Below, in pieces: positions 7,982 through 16,256 of a DNA stretch of 64,000 bases. The DNA is from DATBGO01 sp036558005 (lineage in GTDB: Bacteria > Actinomycetota > Actinomycetes > Streptosporangiales > Streptosporangiaceae), in assembly GCA_036558005.1 (NCBI GenBank), contig DATBGO010000014.1:1-64000 (forward strand), read 5' to 3'. The position numbers and the translations under genes were made by a program. Position 1 is the first letter of the stretch. Each line of letters opens with the position of its first letter. The notes below the pieces were generated by a model that worked only from the letters and a program-made list of their open reading frames with translations, was not told where the DNA came from and did not search any database.

Positions 7982-9355
7982 ATGACCGACAGGCTGCTTG
8001 TCAGGTTCGCTGGCCAGGGCTCGGGCACCGGTGAGCTGACCTGGGGCCAGCAGACGATCATGCGCGGCGTCGACTCGCGCAACGGCGCGGCGCTCTGGCT
8101 GGCCGCGGTCGAGCCGGTGCCCGACGGCAAGACCGAGCAGGACGTCGCGGACCTGTTCGGCTACCTGATGAGCCGGTACCAGTCGATGCGCACCCGGCTG
8201 GAGTTCGGCGACGACGGTCAGGTCCGGCAGTCGGTGTCGGAGTCCGGCGAGACCTGGCTGGAGATCATCGACGCCGCGGACGACGCCGACCCGCACCAGG
8301 TGGCCGCGGACCTGAAGGAGCAGTATCAGCTGGCCGAGCGCGACTACACCACCCAGTGGCCGATGCGGATGGCGGTGGTCCGGCACCGCGGCAAGCCCGC
8401 CTACCGGGTGACCGCGCTGTGCCACCTGGTCAGCGACGGCTACGGGGTGGTCGCGATGATGGCCGACCAGGAGGCGCTGGAAGCGGGCCAGCCGAACGGG
8501 CCGGTCACCGCGATGGAGCCGCTGGAGGAGGCCAGCTACCAGGCCAGCCCGGCCGGGCAGCGGCGCAGCCGGGCCGCCGAACGCTACTGGGAGCACATGC
8601 TGGCGACCATCCCGGCCCGCCGGTTCCGCGAGTCCTCCGACCCGCGCCAGCCGCGCTACTGGATCACCTCGATGCACTCCCGGGCCATGCAGCTGGCCAT
8701 GCAGCCGATCGCCGAGCGGACCCAGGCGGACACCTCCCCGGTGCTGCTGGCCGCGTTCGCCGTGGCGGTCGCGAGGGTCACCGGGATCAACCCGGTGGTG
8801 CCCAGGGTGACGGCCAGCAACCGGTTCCGGCCAAGGCTGGCCGAGGCGGTCGCCCCGATCATCCAGACCTGCCCGTGCGCGGTGGACGTGGCCGGGGCCA
8901 GCTTCGACGAGGCGGTGATGCGCGCCTACCGGGCCTCGGTGGGCGCCTACAAGAACGCCTACTTCGTGCCGGCCAGGATCCGCGAGCTGGTCGCGTCGGT
9001 CAGCGCCGAGCGGGGCGAGCCGGTGGACGTCGCCATGGTCTACAACGACCGGCGGATGTCCATGGTGACCCGCGCGAACGAGGTGCTGGGCACGCCGCGT
9101 GAGGTGACCGCGCTGCCCGAGCCCGGTGAGATCACCGCCGCGCTGCCGCTGACCACGGTGGCCGTCGACGAGATGTCCGACCACCCGGCGGACCTGTTCA
9201 CCTTCCACCTGATGAACTCGCCTGACTCGGTGAAGGCGCTGATCTCGTTCGACACCCACTACGCCGCGCCGGGGGACGTCGAAGCGGTGCTGCGGGAGAT
9301 GGAGGCCATCACGGTGGCCGCCGCGTTCAGCCCGGCCACGCCCACCGGCCTCTAG
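7982..9355 (+). CDS. Free-standing condensation-domain protein
   Basis: A 457-residue protein with the condensation/acyltransferase fold and nothing else: the N-terminal core, then CHLVSDGYG where NRPS condensation domains have HHxxxDG, then a C-terminal lobe including PRVTASNRF and AMVYNDRRMS. The second, catalytic His and the Asp-Gly are kept; the first His is Cys. Such stand-alone proteins form an amide or ester bond between a carrier-bound acyl group and an acceptor. With three ACPs and a glycosyltransferase nearby it is the best candidate for chain release or coupling. It is transcribed alone and meets the E1 beta gene tail to tail over the four bases CTAG. Confidence 0.82.
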   Translation: MTDRLLVRFAGQGSGTGELTWGQQTIMRGVDSRNGAALWLAAVEPVPDGKTEQDVADLFGYLMSRYQSMRTRLEFGDDGQVRQSVSESGETWLEIIDAADDADPHQVAADLKEQYQLAERDYTTQWPMRMAVVRHRGKPAYRVTALCHLVSDGYGVVAMMADQEALEAGQPNGPVTAMEPLEEASYQASPAGQRRSRAAERYWEHMLATIPARRFRESSDPRQPRYWITSMHSRAMQLAMQPIAERTQADTSPVLLAAFAVAVARVTGINPVVPRVTASNRFRPRLAEAVAPIIQTCPCAVDVAGASFDEAVMRAYRASVGAYKNAYFVPARIRELVASVSAERGEPVDVAMVYNDRRMSMVTRANEVLGTPREVTALPEPGEITAALPLTTVAVDEMSDHPADLFTFHLMNSPDSVKALISFDTHYAAPGDVEAVLREMEAITVAAAFSPATPTGL

Positions 9356-10329
9356 CCGCGGCTGCCGCTGACGACCGCGCGGACGGCCGCCGCCAGCTGG
9401 TCCCGGCTTGGCTGCAACGCCAGGTCCAGCTCGGGCACGCAGCCGAGCACGGCGCTGTCGGGACGGGTCACCCGCTGCGCCGGGGCCGCCAGGCTGACCT
9501 GCTCGGCGACGCTGGCCAGGATCTCCGCGCCCAGCCCGCAGAACCGGTTGGCGTCGTCGGCCACCACCAGCGCGCCGGTCTTGCGCACCGAGGCCAGCAG
9601 CCCGTCCCAGTCGAACGGGTAGATCGTCCGCGGGTCGAACACCTCGGCCGAGATCTCGCCGTCCAGCTCGGCGGCGACCGCGAGCGCGTCATGCACCAGG
9701 TGCCCGACCGCCAGGATGGTGACGTCCGTGCCGGCCCGGTGTACCCGGCCCGAGCCCAGCGGCACCGGCTCCAGCTCGGCGACGACCACGTTCTCCCTGA
9801 TCTGGTGCGCCGCGATCGGGGCGAAGAACACCACCGGGTCGTCGTCCCTGATCGCTGTGGTCAGCAGCCCGTAGGCGTCGGCCGGGGTGGCCGGGAGCAC
9901 GGTCTTGACGCCGAAGTGGGCGAACATCGGGTAGGGCTGGTCGGAGTGCTGCGCCCCCCAGGCCGGCCGCCAGCCCGCGGCCGGCAGCAGGTAGGTCACC
10001 GGCGCCTTCGCCTGCCCGCCGCTCATCAGCGACACCTTGTTGGCCTGGTTGGCGATCTGCTCGAACACCAGCAGCAGCAGGAACGGGATCTGGTACTCCA
10101 CCACCGGCCGCCGCCCGGCCAGCGCCGCGCCGGTGGCGAAGTTGGTGAAGCCCTGCTCGGACAGCGGCGTCTCGAGCACCCGCTGCGGGCCGAACCGGTC
10201 CAGCAGCCCGATGGTGGTGTTGGTCAGCGCCTGATGGATGTCCTCGCCCATGACGAACACCGCGGGGTCGCGTTCCATCTCATCGCCGAGCGCCCGGTTG
10301 ATCGCCCGCAGGTACGACAGGCTCGGCAT
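9352..10329 (-). CDS. 2-oxoacid dehydrogenase E1 component, beta subunit
   Basis: A 325-residue transketolase-like beta subunit of a PDH/acetoin-type E1. Recognisable are SYLRAINRALGDEMERDPAVFVMGEDI, LETPLSEQGFTNFATGAALAGRRPVVE, GAQHSDQPYPMFAHFGV and FDPRTIYPFDWDGLL, all standard landmarks. With the alpha subunit it would decarboxylate a 2-oxoacid on thiamine diphosphate. The genes share one base (TGATG), so subunits are made in step. No E2 or E3 gene accompanies them, which suggests acyl transfer to a cluster ACP or an acyloin-type condensation instead of oxidation to acyl-CoA. Confidence 0.9.
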   Translation of the reverse strand: MPSLSYLRAINRALGDEMERDPAVFVMGEDIHQALTNTTIGLLDRFGPQRVLETPLSEQGFTNFATGAALAGRRPVVEYQIPFLLLLVFEQIANQANKVSLMSGGQAKAPVTYLLPAAGWRPAWGAQHSDQPYPMFAHFGVKTVLPATPADAYGLLTTAIRDDDPVVFFAPIAAHQIRENVVVAELEPVPLGSGRVHRAGTDVTILAVGHLVHDALAVAAELDGEISAEVFDPRTIYPFDWDGLLASVRKTGALVVADDANRFCGLGAEILASVAEQVSLAAPAQRVTRPDSAVLGCVPELDLALQPSRDQLAAAVRAVVSGSRG

Positions 10330-11336
10330 CAGCGCGCCTCCCCGGTCCGCCCGGCCGCCGCCCCCGGCCGCAGCCGCAGACCGGAGGCGTACAGGTAGGC
10401 GAGCCCGTCGCCGGGGCCGGGCCGCTCGCTCCCGGCCGCGAACCGGGCGGCGGCCTCGATCACCTCGTCGACCTCGGCGTCGATCCGCTCCCTGGTCGCG
10501 GCGCTGACCCTGGCCGCCTGGATCAGCATCGGGTCCCTGGCCCGCCAGCCGTCCACCTCGCCGGGGTCGCGGTAGCGCAGCCCGGCGGTGAGCTCGAAGG
10601 TGTGGTGACCGTCGAACCGGTAGGTGCTGAACTCCAGGAAGGCCGGCCCGGCGCCGGACCGGACCCTGGCCACCGCCTTGGCGGTCGCCTCCAGCACCGT
10701 CTCCGGGTCCATCCCGTCATGCCGCCCGGCCGGGATGCCGAACGCCTCGGCCCGGCCGGTGATCGTGCCCGCGACCGCGGTCCGCACCGGCAGGGTGGTG
10801 GCGTACAGGTTGTTCTCGCACACGAACAGCACCGGCACCCGCCACAGCGCGGCCAGGTTCAGCGACTCCAGCAGCGCGCCCTGGTTCACCGCGCCGTCGC
10901 CGAAGATGCTGACCGCGATCGCGCCGGTGCCCGACTGGCCGAGCGCCCAGCCCACCCCGGTGGCCATCGCCGCGCCGTGCCCGACCGTGCCGGTCGAGCC
11001 GTACACCCCGACGCTGAAGTCCGACGGGTGGAACGAGCCGCCCCGGCCCCTGGCCACCCCCGATGACCGGCCCATCAGCTCGGCGAACAGCCTGCCGGGG
11101 TCGCTGCCCTTGGCCAGTAAGTGGCCGTGCCCGCGGTGATTGGCCATCATCACGTCGTCGGGGCGCAGCGCCGCGCCGATCCCGGCCGCGACCGCCTCCT
11201 GGCCGATGCACGGGTGGATGCCGCTGACGATGTCGCCGGACCGGACCAGCTCGATCGCGCGCTCCTCGAACCGGCGGATCAGCCGGATCATCCGGTACAG
11301 GCCAGCCGCGCAGGCCCCCTCTTGCTCAGCGATCAC
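10329..11336 (-). CDS. 2-oxoacid dehydrogenase E1 component, alpha subunit
   Basis: A 335-residue E1 alpha subunit. The thiamine-diphosphate motif is intact: GDGAVNQG followed 24 residues later by ENN. Other landmarks are GHGHLLAKGSDP, GRGGSFHPSD and STYRFDGHHTFE. I start at GTG 11336 because GGAGGG at 11345-11350 (plus-strand coordinates) gives eight-base spacing; a TTG at 11342 is only two bases from it. It works with the E1 beta subunit encoded next to it. In this cluster it may supply a two-carbon or branched acyl starter from a 2-oxoacid. Confidence 0.9.
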   Translation of the reverse strand: MIAEQEGACAAGLYRMIRLIRRFEERAIELVRSGDIVSGIHPCIGQEAVAAGIGAALRPDDVMMANHRGHGHLLAKGSDPGRLFAELMGRSSGVARGRGGSFHPSDFSVGVYGSTGTVGHGAAMATGVGWALGQSGTGAIAVSIFGDGAVNQGALLESLNLAALWRVPVLFVCENNLYATTLPVRTAVAGTITGRAEAFGIPAGRHDGMDPETVLEATAKAVARVRSGAGPAFLEFSTYRFDGHHTFELTAGLRYRDPGEVDGWRARDPMLIQAARVSAATRERIDAEVDEVIEAAARFAAGSERPGPGDGLAYLYASGLRLRPGAAAGRTGEAR

Positions 11337-11373
11337 CAGCAATTCCCTCCCGCCCGCTGCCGCCGGGACCGCG

Positions 11374-12141
11374 CTAGGCGGTCCGCCGCGCGAACAGCCG
11401 GACCGACCAGTTCACCGCGAATACCGCCAGCGTGACCACGATGATCAGGCTGATCCACACCGAGTTGGCCCCGATCAGGCCGTTGAACAGCGCGCGCATC
11501 CCGTTGGTCGCCCAGTAGAAGGGGTTCCACCGGGCCACCGACAAGATCCACAGTGGTGCCAGCGTCAGCGGCAGCAGCACGCCGGACAGCAGCATCACCG
11601 GCTGGCTCACCGTGTTGATCGTCGGCCCGAGCGCGGCCTCGTTGCGCACGTACATGGTCAGCGCGTAGCCCAGCGACACCGCCATCACCGACATGAGGGT
11701 GAGCAGCAGGTAGGCCAGCAGCAGGTTGCCGAGCGGGATCCGCAGCCCGAACGGCAGCGCCAGCAGCGTGATGATCAGCGCCTGGACCAGCAGCGTGGCC
11801 ACCTCCTGCAAGGCCCGGCCGAGGATCAGCGCCGGCCGGCTGACCGGGGTCACCCTGGCCCGCTCGACCACCCCCGAGCGCATGTCGGCCAGCAGCCCGA
11901 AGCCGCTGTACAGGCCGCCGAGTATCGCCATCACGGTGAGCAGGCCGGGCACGTAGACGCGGTAGGCGCCGGCGTAGCTGGTGATGCCCTCGTGCCGGAG
12001 CGCCAGCCGCAGCATCGGCGCGAACAGCACCAGGTAGGTGACCGGCTGGGCGAGGCTGAAGGCCAGCAGCCACCTCGGCGCGCGCAGCGTCAGCAGTCCC
12101 TGCCGCTGGAACACCAGCCAGGTGTCGCGGGCGAACTTCAT
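11374..12141 (-). CDS. ABC-2 type transporter permease
   Basis: A 255-residue DrrB-like permease with six hydrophobic segments and the ABC-2 signature region RMRSGVVERARVTPVSRPALILGR-like (seen as MRSGVVERARVTPVSRPALI), then PFYWATNGMRALF near the C-terminus. It pairs with the ATPase gene 22 bases upstream to form an exporter of the DrrAB type, which moves hydrophobic natural products out of the cell. ATG 12141 is preferred because GGGAGG lies six bases upstream; an in-frame GTG two codons earlier touches that site. Its place inside the cluster makes it the likely product exporter or self-resistance pump. Confidence 0.9.
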   Translation of the reverse strand: MKFARDTWLVFQRQGLLTLRAPRWLLAFSLAQPVTYLVLFAPMLRLALRHEGITSYAGAYRVYVPGLLTVMAILGGLYSGFGLLADMRSGVVERARVTPVSRPALILGRALQEVATLLVQALIITLLALPFGLRIPLGNLLLAYLLLTLMSVMAVSLGYALTMYVRNEAALGPTINTVSQPVMLLSGVLLPLTLAPLWILSVARWNPFYWATNGMRALFNGLIGANSVWISLIIVVTLAVFAVNWSVRLFARRTA

Positions 12142-12163
12142 CGTCACCTCCCTTCCGGCGGCG

Positions 12164-13120
12164 TCAGGATTCCCGCAGCGACCGGCCGGTCTTGGTGAGG
12201 AACACGTCGTCCAGGCTGGGCCTGCTCAGCTCGATCGCGTCCAGCACCAGGCCGGCTCCCTCCAGCGCCCGCTGGATCTGCGGGATCGCGGTCGCGCCCG
12301 AGTCGACGTACAGCCGCAGCCCGCCCCCGTCCAGCATCTCCAGCTTGTGCACGTACGACTGGGTGCCCAGCAGGTCGGCCGCGGCCGGGGCGAAGCCGTC
12401 CAGCGCGAGCGCGAGCACGTCACCGGAAATCTCCCGCTTGAGCGCCTCCGGGGTGCCCTCGGCGACGATCTCGCCGTGGTCGATGATCGCGATCCGGTCG
12501 CACAGCGCGTCGGCTTCTTCCAGGTAGTGCGTGGTGATGAAGACCGTCATGCCGTCCTCGCGCAGCCGCCGCACCTCGTCCCACATGTGCGCGCGGCTCT
12601 GCGGGTCCAGCCCCGCGGTCGGCTCGTCTAAGAACAGCACCCTGGGGTTGTGGATGACGCCGAGCGCGATGTCGACCCGGCGGCGCTGGCCGCCCGAGTA
12701 GGTCTTGCACCGGCGGTCGGCGTACTCGGTGAGCTGGAAGGCGCCGAGCGCGGCCTCGGCCAGTTCCCGCGCCCTGGCCTTGGCGATGCCGTGCATCCGG
12801 GCCTGCAGGATGAGCTCCTCCCTGGCGCTGACCTCGCTCCAGGTGGCCCCGCCCTGGGCCACGTAGCCGACCCGGCGGCGTACCTCGCCGGGATCGCTCA
12901 GCAGGTCCAGGCCGGCGATCGTCGCGGTCCCGCCGTCGGGGACGATCAGTGTCGACAGCATCCGCAGCGTCGTGGTCTTGCCGGCCCCGTTGGGACCGAG
13001 AAAGCCGAAAATCTCGCCTTCGCTGACCGAAAGGTCGACCCCGCGAACCGCCTCGACCGTCACTGCCTTGCGGCCTTTTCCGGAATGGAACGCCTTACGC
13101 AGGCCGCTCGTCTTGATCAT
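12164..13120 (-). CDS. ABC transporter ATP-binding protein, DrrA type
   Basis: A 318-residue ATPase with Walker A GPNGAGKTT, signature YSGGQRRRVDIA, Walker B VLFLDEPTAGLD and the H-loop FITTHYLEEA. The DrrA-like C-terminal extension (about 90 residues after the nucleotide-binding domain) ends LSRPSLDDVFLTKTGRSL. The start at 13120 is supported by GGGAGC just upstream and by homology beginning at MIKTSGLRKAF. It powers the permease encoded directly downstream. The unit probably exports the cluster product. Confidence 0.92.
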   Translation of the reverse strand: MIKTSGLRKAFHSGKGRKAVTVEAVRGVDLSVSEGEIFGFLGPNGAGKTTTLRMLSTLIVPDGGTATIAGLDLLSDPGEVRRRVGYVAQGGATWSEVSAREELILQARMHGIAKARARELAEAALGAFQLTEYADRRCKTYSGGQRRRVDIALGVIHNPRVLFLDEPTAGLDPQSRAHMWDEVRRLREDGMTVFITTHYLEEADALCDRIAIIDHGEIVAEGTPEALKREISGDVLALALDGFAPAAADLLGTQSYVHKLEMLDGGGLRLYVDSGATAIPQIQRALEGAGLVLDAIELSRPSLDDVFLTKTGRSLRES

Positions 13121-13224
13121 CTGCAGCTCCCGGCCGTTTCCGGCATTGCCTGTAAGTAAGCTAGACCGACCTAAAGACCTGGACAATAGCTGGATTTCGG
13201 ACTCCGCCATGCCGCCAGGACGGC

Positions 13225-14379
13225 TCAGCCAGGCGGCGGCAGCGCCAGCCTTTCCAGGTATTCAGCGGCGGCCCTGGCGCCGCCGGCGGCGGCGAACGAG
13301 GCGCCGATCGCCGCCGCCGCGGCCCGGTAGGACGGGTCGTCCAGCACGGTGGCCAGCGCCGCCCGCAGCTGCTGCGGGCGGACCCGGTGGAAGTGCACCC
13401 GCAGCCCGGCCCCCGCCGCGACGACCTGGTTGGCGTTGACCGGCTGGTCGCGGGTGAGCGGCGCGATGACCAGCGGCACCCCGAAGCTCAGCGCCTCGCA
13501 CACGGTGTTCATCCCGCCGTGGCAGATCACCGCGTCCAGCCGCGGCATCAGCTCAAGCTGCGGGACCCGGCTGAAGACCAGCAGGTCCTCCGGCGGGCCG
13601 GTGATCATGCCCGGCGGGGCGACCACGATCGCCTGCACCCGGGAGGCCAGCGGCGCCAGCGCCTGGACCGCGCGAGGGTAGAAGCCGGCCGAGTTCTCGT
13701 CGGCCATCGTGCCCAGCGTCACCAGCACCTTGCGGCGGCCGGGATCCAGCCGGTGCCACGGGAACCCGGCCGCCGGCGGGCGGGCCGCGATGGCGGGCCC
13801 GACCAGCGCGTAATGGCCGGGGAACTGGTGCCCGCCGGTCAGCGCCGCGCTGGTGAGCGCGATCACCAGGTAGGGAGAGAAGCGCAGGTCAGGGCCATCG
13901 GCGGGGAGCCCGGCGAAGGCCCGCAGGCTGGTCATGTGACCGTCGATCCAGGCGCCGACCTGCGGCAGCCCGCGCAGCGGCTCGGTCAGCTCCATCGAGG
14001 AACTGGCGAGGCTCGCCCAGGGCAGCCCGTGCCGCTGCGCGATCAGCGCGCCCGCCAGCGCGTGCTGGTCCACCACCAGCACGTCCGGCTGGTAGGCCTG
14101 GACCGCCTGCTCGACCGCGGCCAGCGTGTGCCGGGTGAACGGGACGATGAACCGCTGCCAGAGCGAGCGGACCGACGCGGTGCCGGAGTCGGCCAGGCCG
14201 CCGTACACCCGCATCCCGGTCGGGTAGATCAGCGCGTCCTCGCCCAGGTGCGGGCGCAGCCGGGCCCGCGAGCCCGCGTAGGCCACCTGGTGGCCGCCGG
14301 CGGCGAGCGAGGCGCCGATGGCGCCGGCCGGGTTGACGTGCCCGGCCAGCGGCAGGAGCACGAACAGGAACCTGCTCAC
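13225..14379 (-). CDS. MGT-type UDP-glycosyltransferase (GT1)
   Basis: A 384-residue GT-B glycosyltransferase. The N-terminus shows FLFVLLPLAGHVNPAGAIGASLAAGGHQVAYAG, the acceptor-side Rossmann domain with the catalytic-type His; the C-terminal donor domain has LVTLGTM and the GT1 signature ICHGGMNTVCEALSFGVPLVIAPLTRDQPVNANQV. It would attach a sugar from UDP- or dTDP-sugar to the cluster aglycone. It starts at GTG 14379, overlapping the ACP 2 gene by GTGA. Together with the deacetylase and formyltransferase encoded rightward, it suggests a modified amino sugar. Confidence 0.9.
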   Translation of the reverse strand: MSRFLFVLLPLAGHVNPAGAIGASLAAGGHQVAYAGSRARLRPHLGEDALIYPTGMRVYGGLADSGTASVRSLWQRFIVPFTRHTLAAVEQAVQAYQPDVLVVDQHALAGALIAQRHGLPWASLASSSMELTEPLRGLPQVGAWIDGHMTSLRAFAGLPADGPDLRFSPYLVIALTSAALTGGHQFPGHYALVGPAIAARPPAAGFPWHRLDPGRRKVLVTLGTMADENSAGFYPRAVQALAPLASRVQAIVVAPPGMITGPPEDLLVFSRVPQLELMPRLDAVICHGGMNTVCEALSFGVPLVIAPLTRDQPVNANQVVAAGAGLRVHFHRVRPQQLRAALATVLDDPSYRAAAAAIGASFAAAGGARAAAEYLERLALPPPG

Positions 14380-14705
14380 CGGCTGGTCCCGGCCAGGTCC
14401 CGGGGCGCGAGCCGCTCGCTCACCCAGGCCGCGATGTCCCCGGCGGTCAGCCCGATGAGCCGGTCGATGTCCAGGCTGGCCAGTAAGTCGTCCAGGCAGA
14501 CCCGGCCGCCGCTGGCGCGGGCGAGCCGCCCGCCGAGCGCGGCCAGTTCCAGGCTGTCGATGTGCAGGTCGGCTTCCAGCTCGCTGGCGGCGGTGATCCC
14601 GGCCGCCCACTGCCCGTCCTCGCCGGTGACCGCCGCGAGCATGGCGGCCAGGCTGGCGAGCACGCCGCCGGGACCTAACCCGGCAGCCGCCGGCTGCGCG
14701 TCCAT
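14376..14705 (-). CDS. Acyl carrier protein (cluster ACP 2)
   Basis: A 109-residue carrier protein with a canonical phosphopantetheine site, ADLHIDSLELAALGG, where Ser51 is the attachment residue. An N-terminal extension of about 15 residues is Gly/Ala-rich. The gene leads the leftward run ACP 2, glycosyltransferase, ABC ATPase, permease, E1 alpha, E1 beta, and overlaps the glycosyltransferase by four bases. That placement hints that glycosylation or the E1 reaction may use ACP-bound intermediates. Confidence 0.85.
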   Translation of the reverse strand: MDAQPAAAGLGPGGVLASLAAMLAAVTGEDGQWAAGITAASELEADLHIDSLELAALGGRLARASGGRVCLDDLLASLDIDRLIGLTAGDIAAWVSERLAPRDLAGTSR

Positions 14706-14821
14706 CCCGCCCTCCCCGCTGCCGCCCCACAGCCCCGCCGCACCGCGCCGTCAGGCCAGCGGAGCGGTTACCGGGGTCCGTTGCCACCAAAGCACAGGGA
14801 ACGGTGTTTTGGAAGGGTTGT

Positions 14822-14850
14822 TTGTGCTGGTTGCACCCCGAGGTTATGAT
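14822..14850 (+). promoter_or_regulatory. Predicted promoter for the rightward KAS III-to-PPTase run
   Basis: TTGTGC at 14822-14827 and TATGAT at 14845-14850 are separated by 17 bases, in a patch visibly less GC-rich than its surroundings. The predicted start near 14857 leaves about 108 nt before the GTG at 14965. The 259-base divergent gap must also carry the leftward ACP 2 promoter, which I cannot place. Confidence 0.45.
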
Positions 14851-14964
14851 CCGAGCATCTCGGCCGGAAACGGCTTTGGCTGCAGTGGTGGTGAGGCGGG
14901 GAATGGCAGCTGAATCCTGCCCGGCGTCGCCGCGGCCCGCGCCGCGCGCAGGCGGGGGGCCAGC

Positions 14965-15897
14965 GTGACGGCGCTCGACGCGATCGCCACCTATCTGCCC
15001 GGCCAGCGGGTATCGGTCGATGAGCTGGCCGGCCCGCTCGGGCTGGAGCCGATGGAGCTGAAGATGTTCAAGCGGTTCCAGGGCTTCGCCGAGATCCGGC
15101 TCGACCCGGGCGGGACGCTGCTGGACCTGCTGCTGGGCGCGGCCGCCGCGCTGGAGCCGCTGCGCGGGCGTGAGCATCAGGTCAAGTACGTGCTGCACGC
15201 GCGGAGCATGCCGGCCGCGGTGCCCTACCCGCTCAGCCCGGTGCACGACCTGTGCCGGCTGCTCCGGCTGGACAACGCGATCGCGTTCACGGTGACCCAC
15301 CAGGCCTGCGCGACCGGCCTGCTCGCGGTCGACGCGGCCGGCCGGCTGCTCGCCGCCGACCCTGACCCCGGCGCGCTGGCCCTGGTGCTGGCCGGGGAGA
15401 AGGCGTTCACCAGGGACGCCCAGCTGGTGCCCGAGACGTCGGTCTTCGGCGAGGCCGCTGCCGCCTGCCTGGTCAGCGCGGACGGCCCCAGGGACCGGCT
15501 GCTGTCCTACGCGACCAGCACCCGCGGCGAGTTCAGTGGCCGGCTGACCGATCAGCCCGACCTGGCGCAGCGCTACGAGCAGGAGTACCCGCTGTCGCTG
15601 GCGGCCACGATCCGGGCCGCGGTCGACCGGGCCGGGCTCAGCCTCGATGACATCAGCGTGATCCTGCCGCACAACGTCAACGACGTGTCCTGGCGGCGGC
15701 TGGCCCGCCGGCTCGGCTTCCCCATCGACGCCGTGGTGCTGGACAACGTGCCGGTCACCGGGCACGCGTTCTGCGCGGACCTGTTCATCAACTACGCGAC
15801 CGCCGCCCGGCGCGGGTTACTGCGCGCTGGCGACCGGTACCTCATCGCCGCGGCCGGACTGGGCGCGACATTCTCAGCCATGGTCTTGCAGCACTAG
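14965..15897 (+). CDS. KAS III-like (FabH superfamily) condensing or acyl-transfer enzyme
   Basis: A 310-residue thiolase-fold protein of the KAS III type. The active-site Cys115 sits in VTHQACATGLLAVD and the His at 236 in ILPHNVNDVSW. The third KAS III residue, Asn in the usual GNT(S/A) segment, is replaced: the site reads VPVTGHAFCADLF with His267. Changes at this position are seen in KAS III relatives that transfer acyl groups to other acceptors (CerJ/ChlB3-like) without elongation, so either role is possible. It is the first gene of a rightward run, followed by ACP 3 and a catalytically dead paralogue. GTG 14965 follows a G-rich ribosome-binding site. Confidence 0.82.
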   Translation: MTALDAIATYLPGQRVSVDELAGPLGLEPMELKMFKRFQGFAEIRLDPGGTLLDLLLGAAAALEPLRGREHQVKYVLHARSMPAAVPYPLSPVHDLCRLLRLDNAIAFTVTHQACATGLLAVDAAGRLLAADPDPGALALVLAGEKAFTRDAQLVPETSVFGEAAAACLVSADGPRDRLLSYATSTRGEFSGRLTDQPDLAQRYEQEYPLSLAATIRAAVDRAGLSLDDISVILPHNVNDVSWRRLARRLGFPIDAVVLDNVPVTGHAFCADLFINYATAARRGLLRAGDRYLIAAAGLGATFSAMVLQH

Positions 15898-15946
15898 CGG
15901 GCGCGCCGCGTTCAGGCAGGGCCCGACCGGGAGGGAGCACAGCGCC

Positions 15947-16252
15947 GTGACCACACGACTCGACCCGCCGCAGCTCGGATCGCCGATCGAGCCCGGGTTC
16001 AGGGACCAGGTCTTCGCCAGCATCGGCGAGCTGCTGCCCCAGGTGCTCAAGCGGGAGGTCCCCGAGGTGGCCGAGGACACCCAGCTGATGAGGGAGCTCG
16101 GGCTGCGCTCGGCGACGACGCTGGAGCTGCTGCTCCTGCTGGAAGACCAGCTGGACATCCAGATCGAGGTCGAGGACATCGACGGGGGCAGCATGAACTC
16201 GGTTGGCGACCTGGCTGACTACGTGGCCACCCACTCGGTGACGGACGGCTGA
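15947..16252 (+). CDS. Acyl carrier protein (cluster ACP 3) with altered DSL motif
   Basis: A 101-residue ACP. Helix II reads MRELGLRSATTLELLLLLEDQL, so Ser55 is present but the almost invariant Asp before it is Arg54 and the following Leu is Ala. The rest (VAEDTQLMRELGL, VEDIDGGSMNSVGDLADYV) is normal for the family. The change may alter recognition by the phosphopantetheinyl transferase or mark a dedicated partner, most likely the KAS III-like enzyme encoded 49 bases upstream. It starts at GTG 15947 after GGGAGGGAG. Confidence 0.82.
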   Translation: MTTRLDPPQLGSPIEPGFRDQVFASIGELLPQVLKREVPEVAEDTQLMRELGLRSATTLELLLLLEDQLDIQIEVEDIDGGSMNSVGDLADYVATHSVTDG

Positions 16253-16256
16253 GCCG

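Noticed and set aside
13225..15765. 846-codon minus-strand frame containing the glycosyltransferase
   Set aside because: Only the part from GTG 14379 is glycosyltransferase; the upstream part overlaps the ACP 2 and KAS III-like genes in other frames and has no homology.
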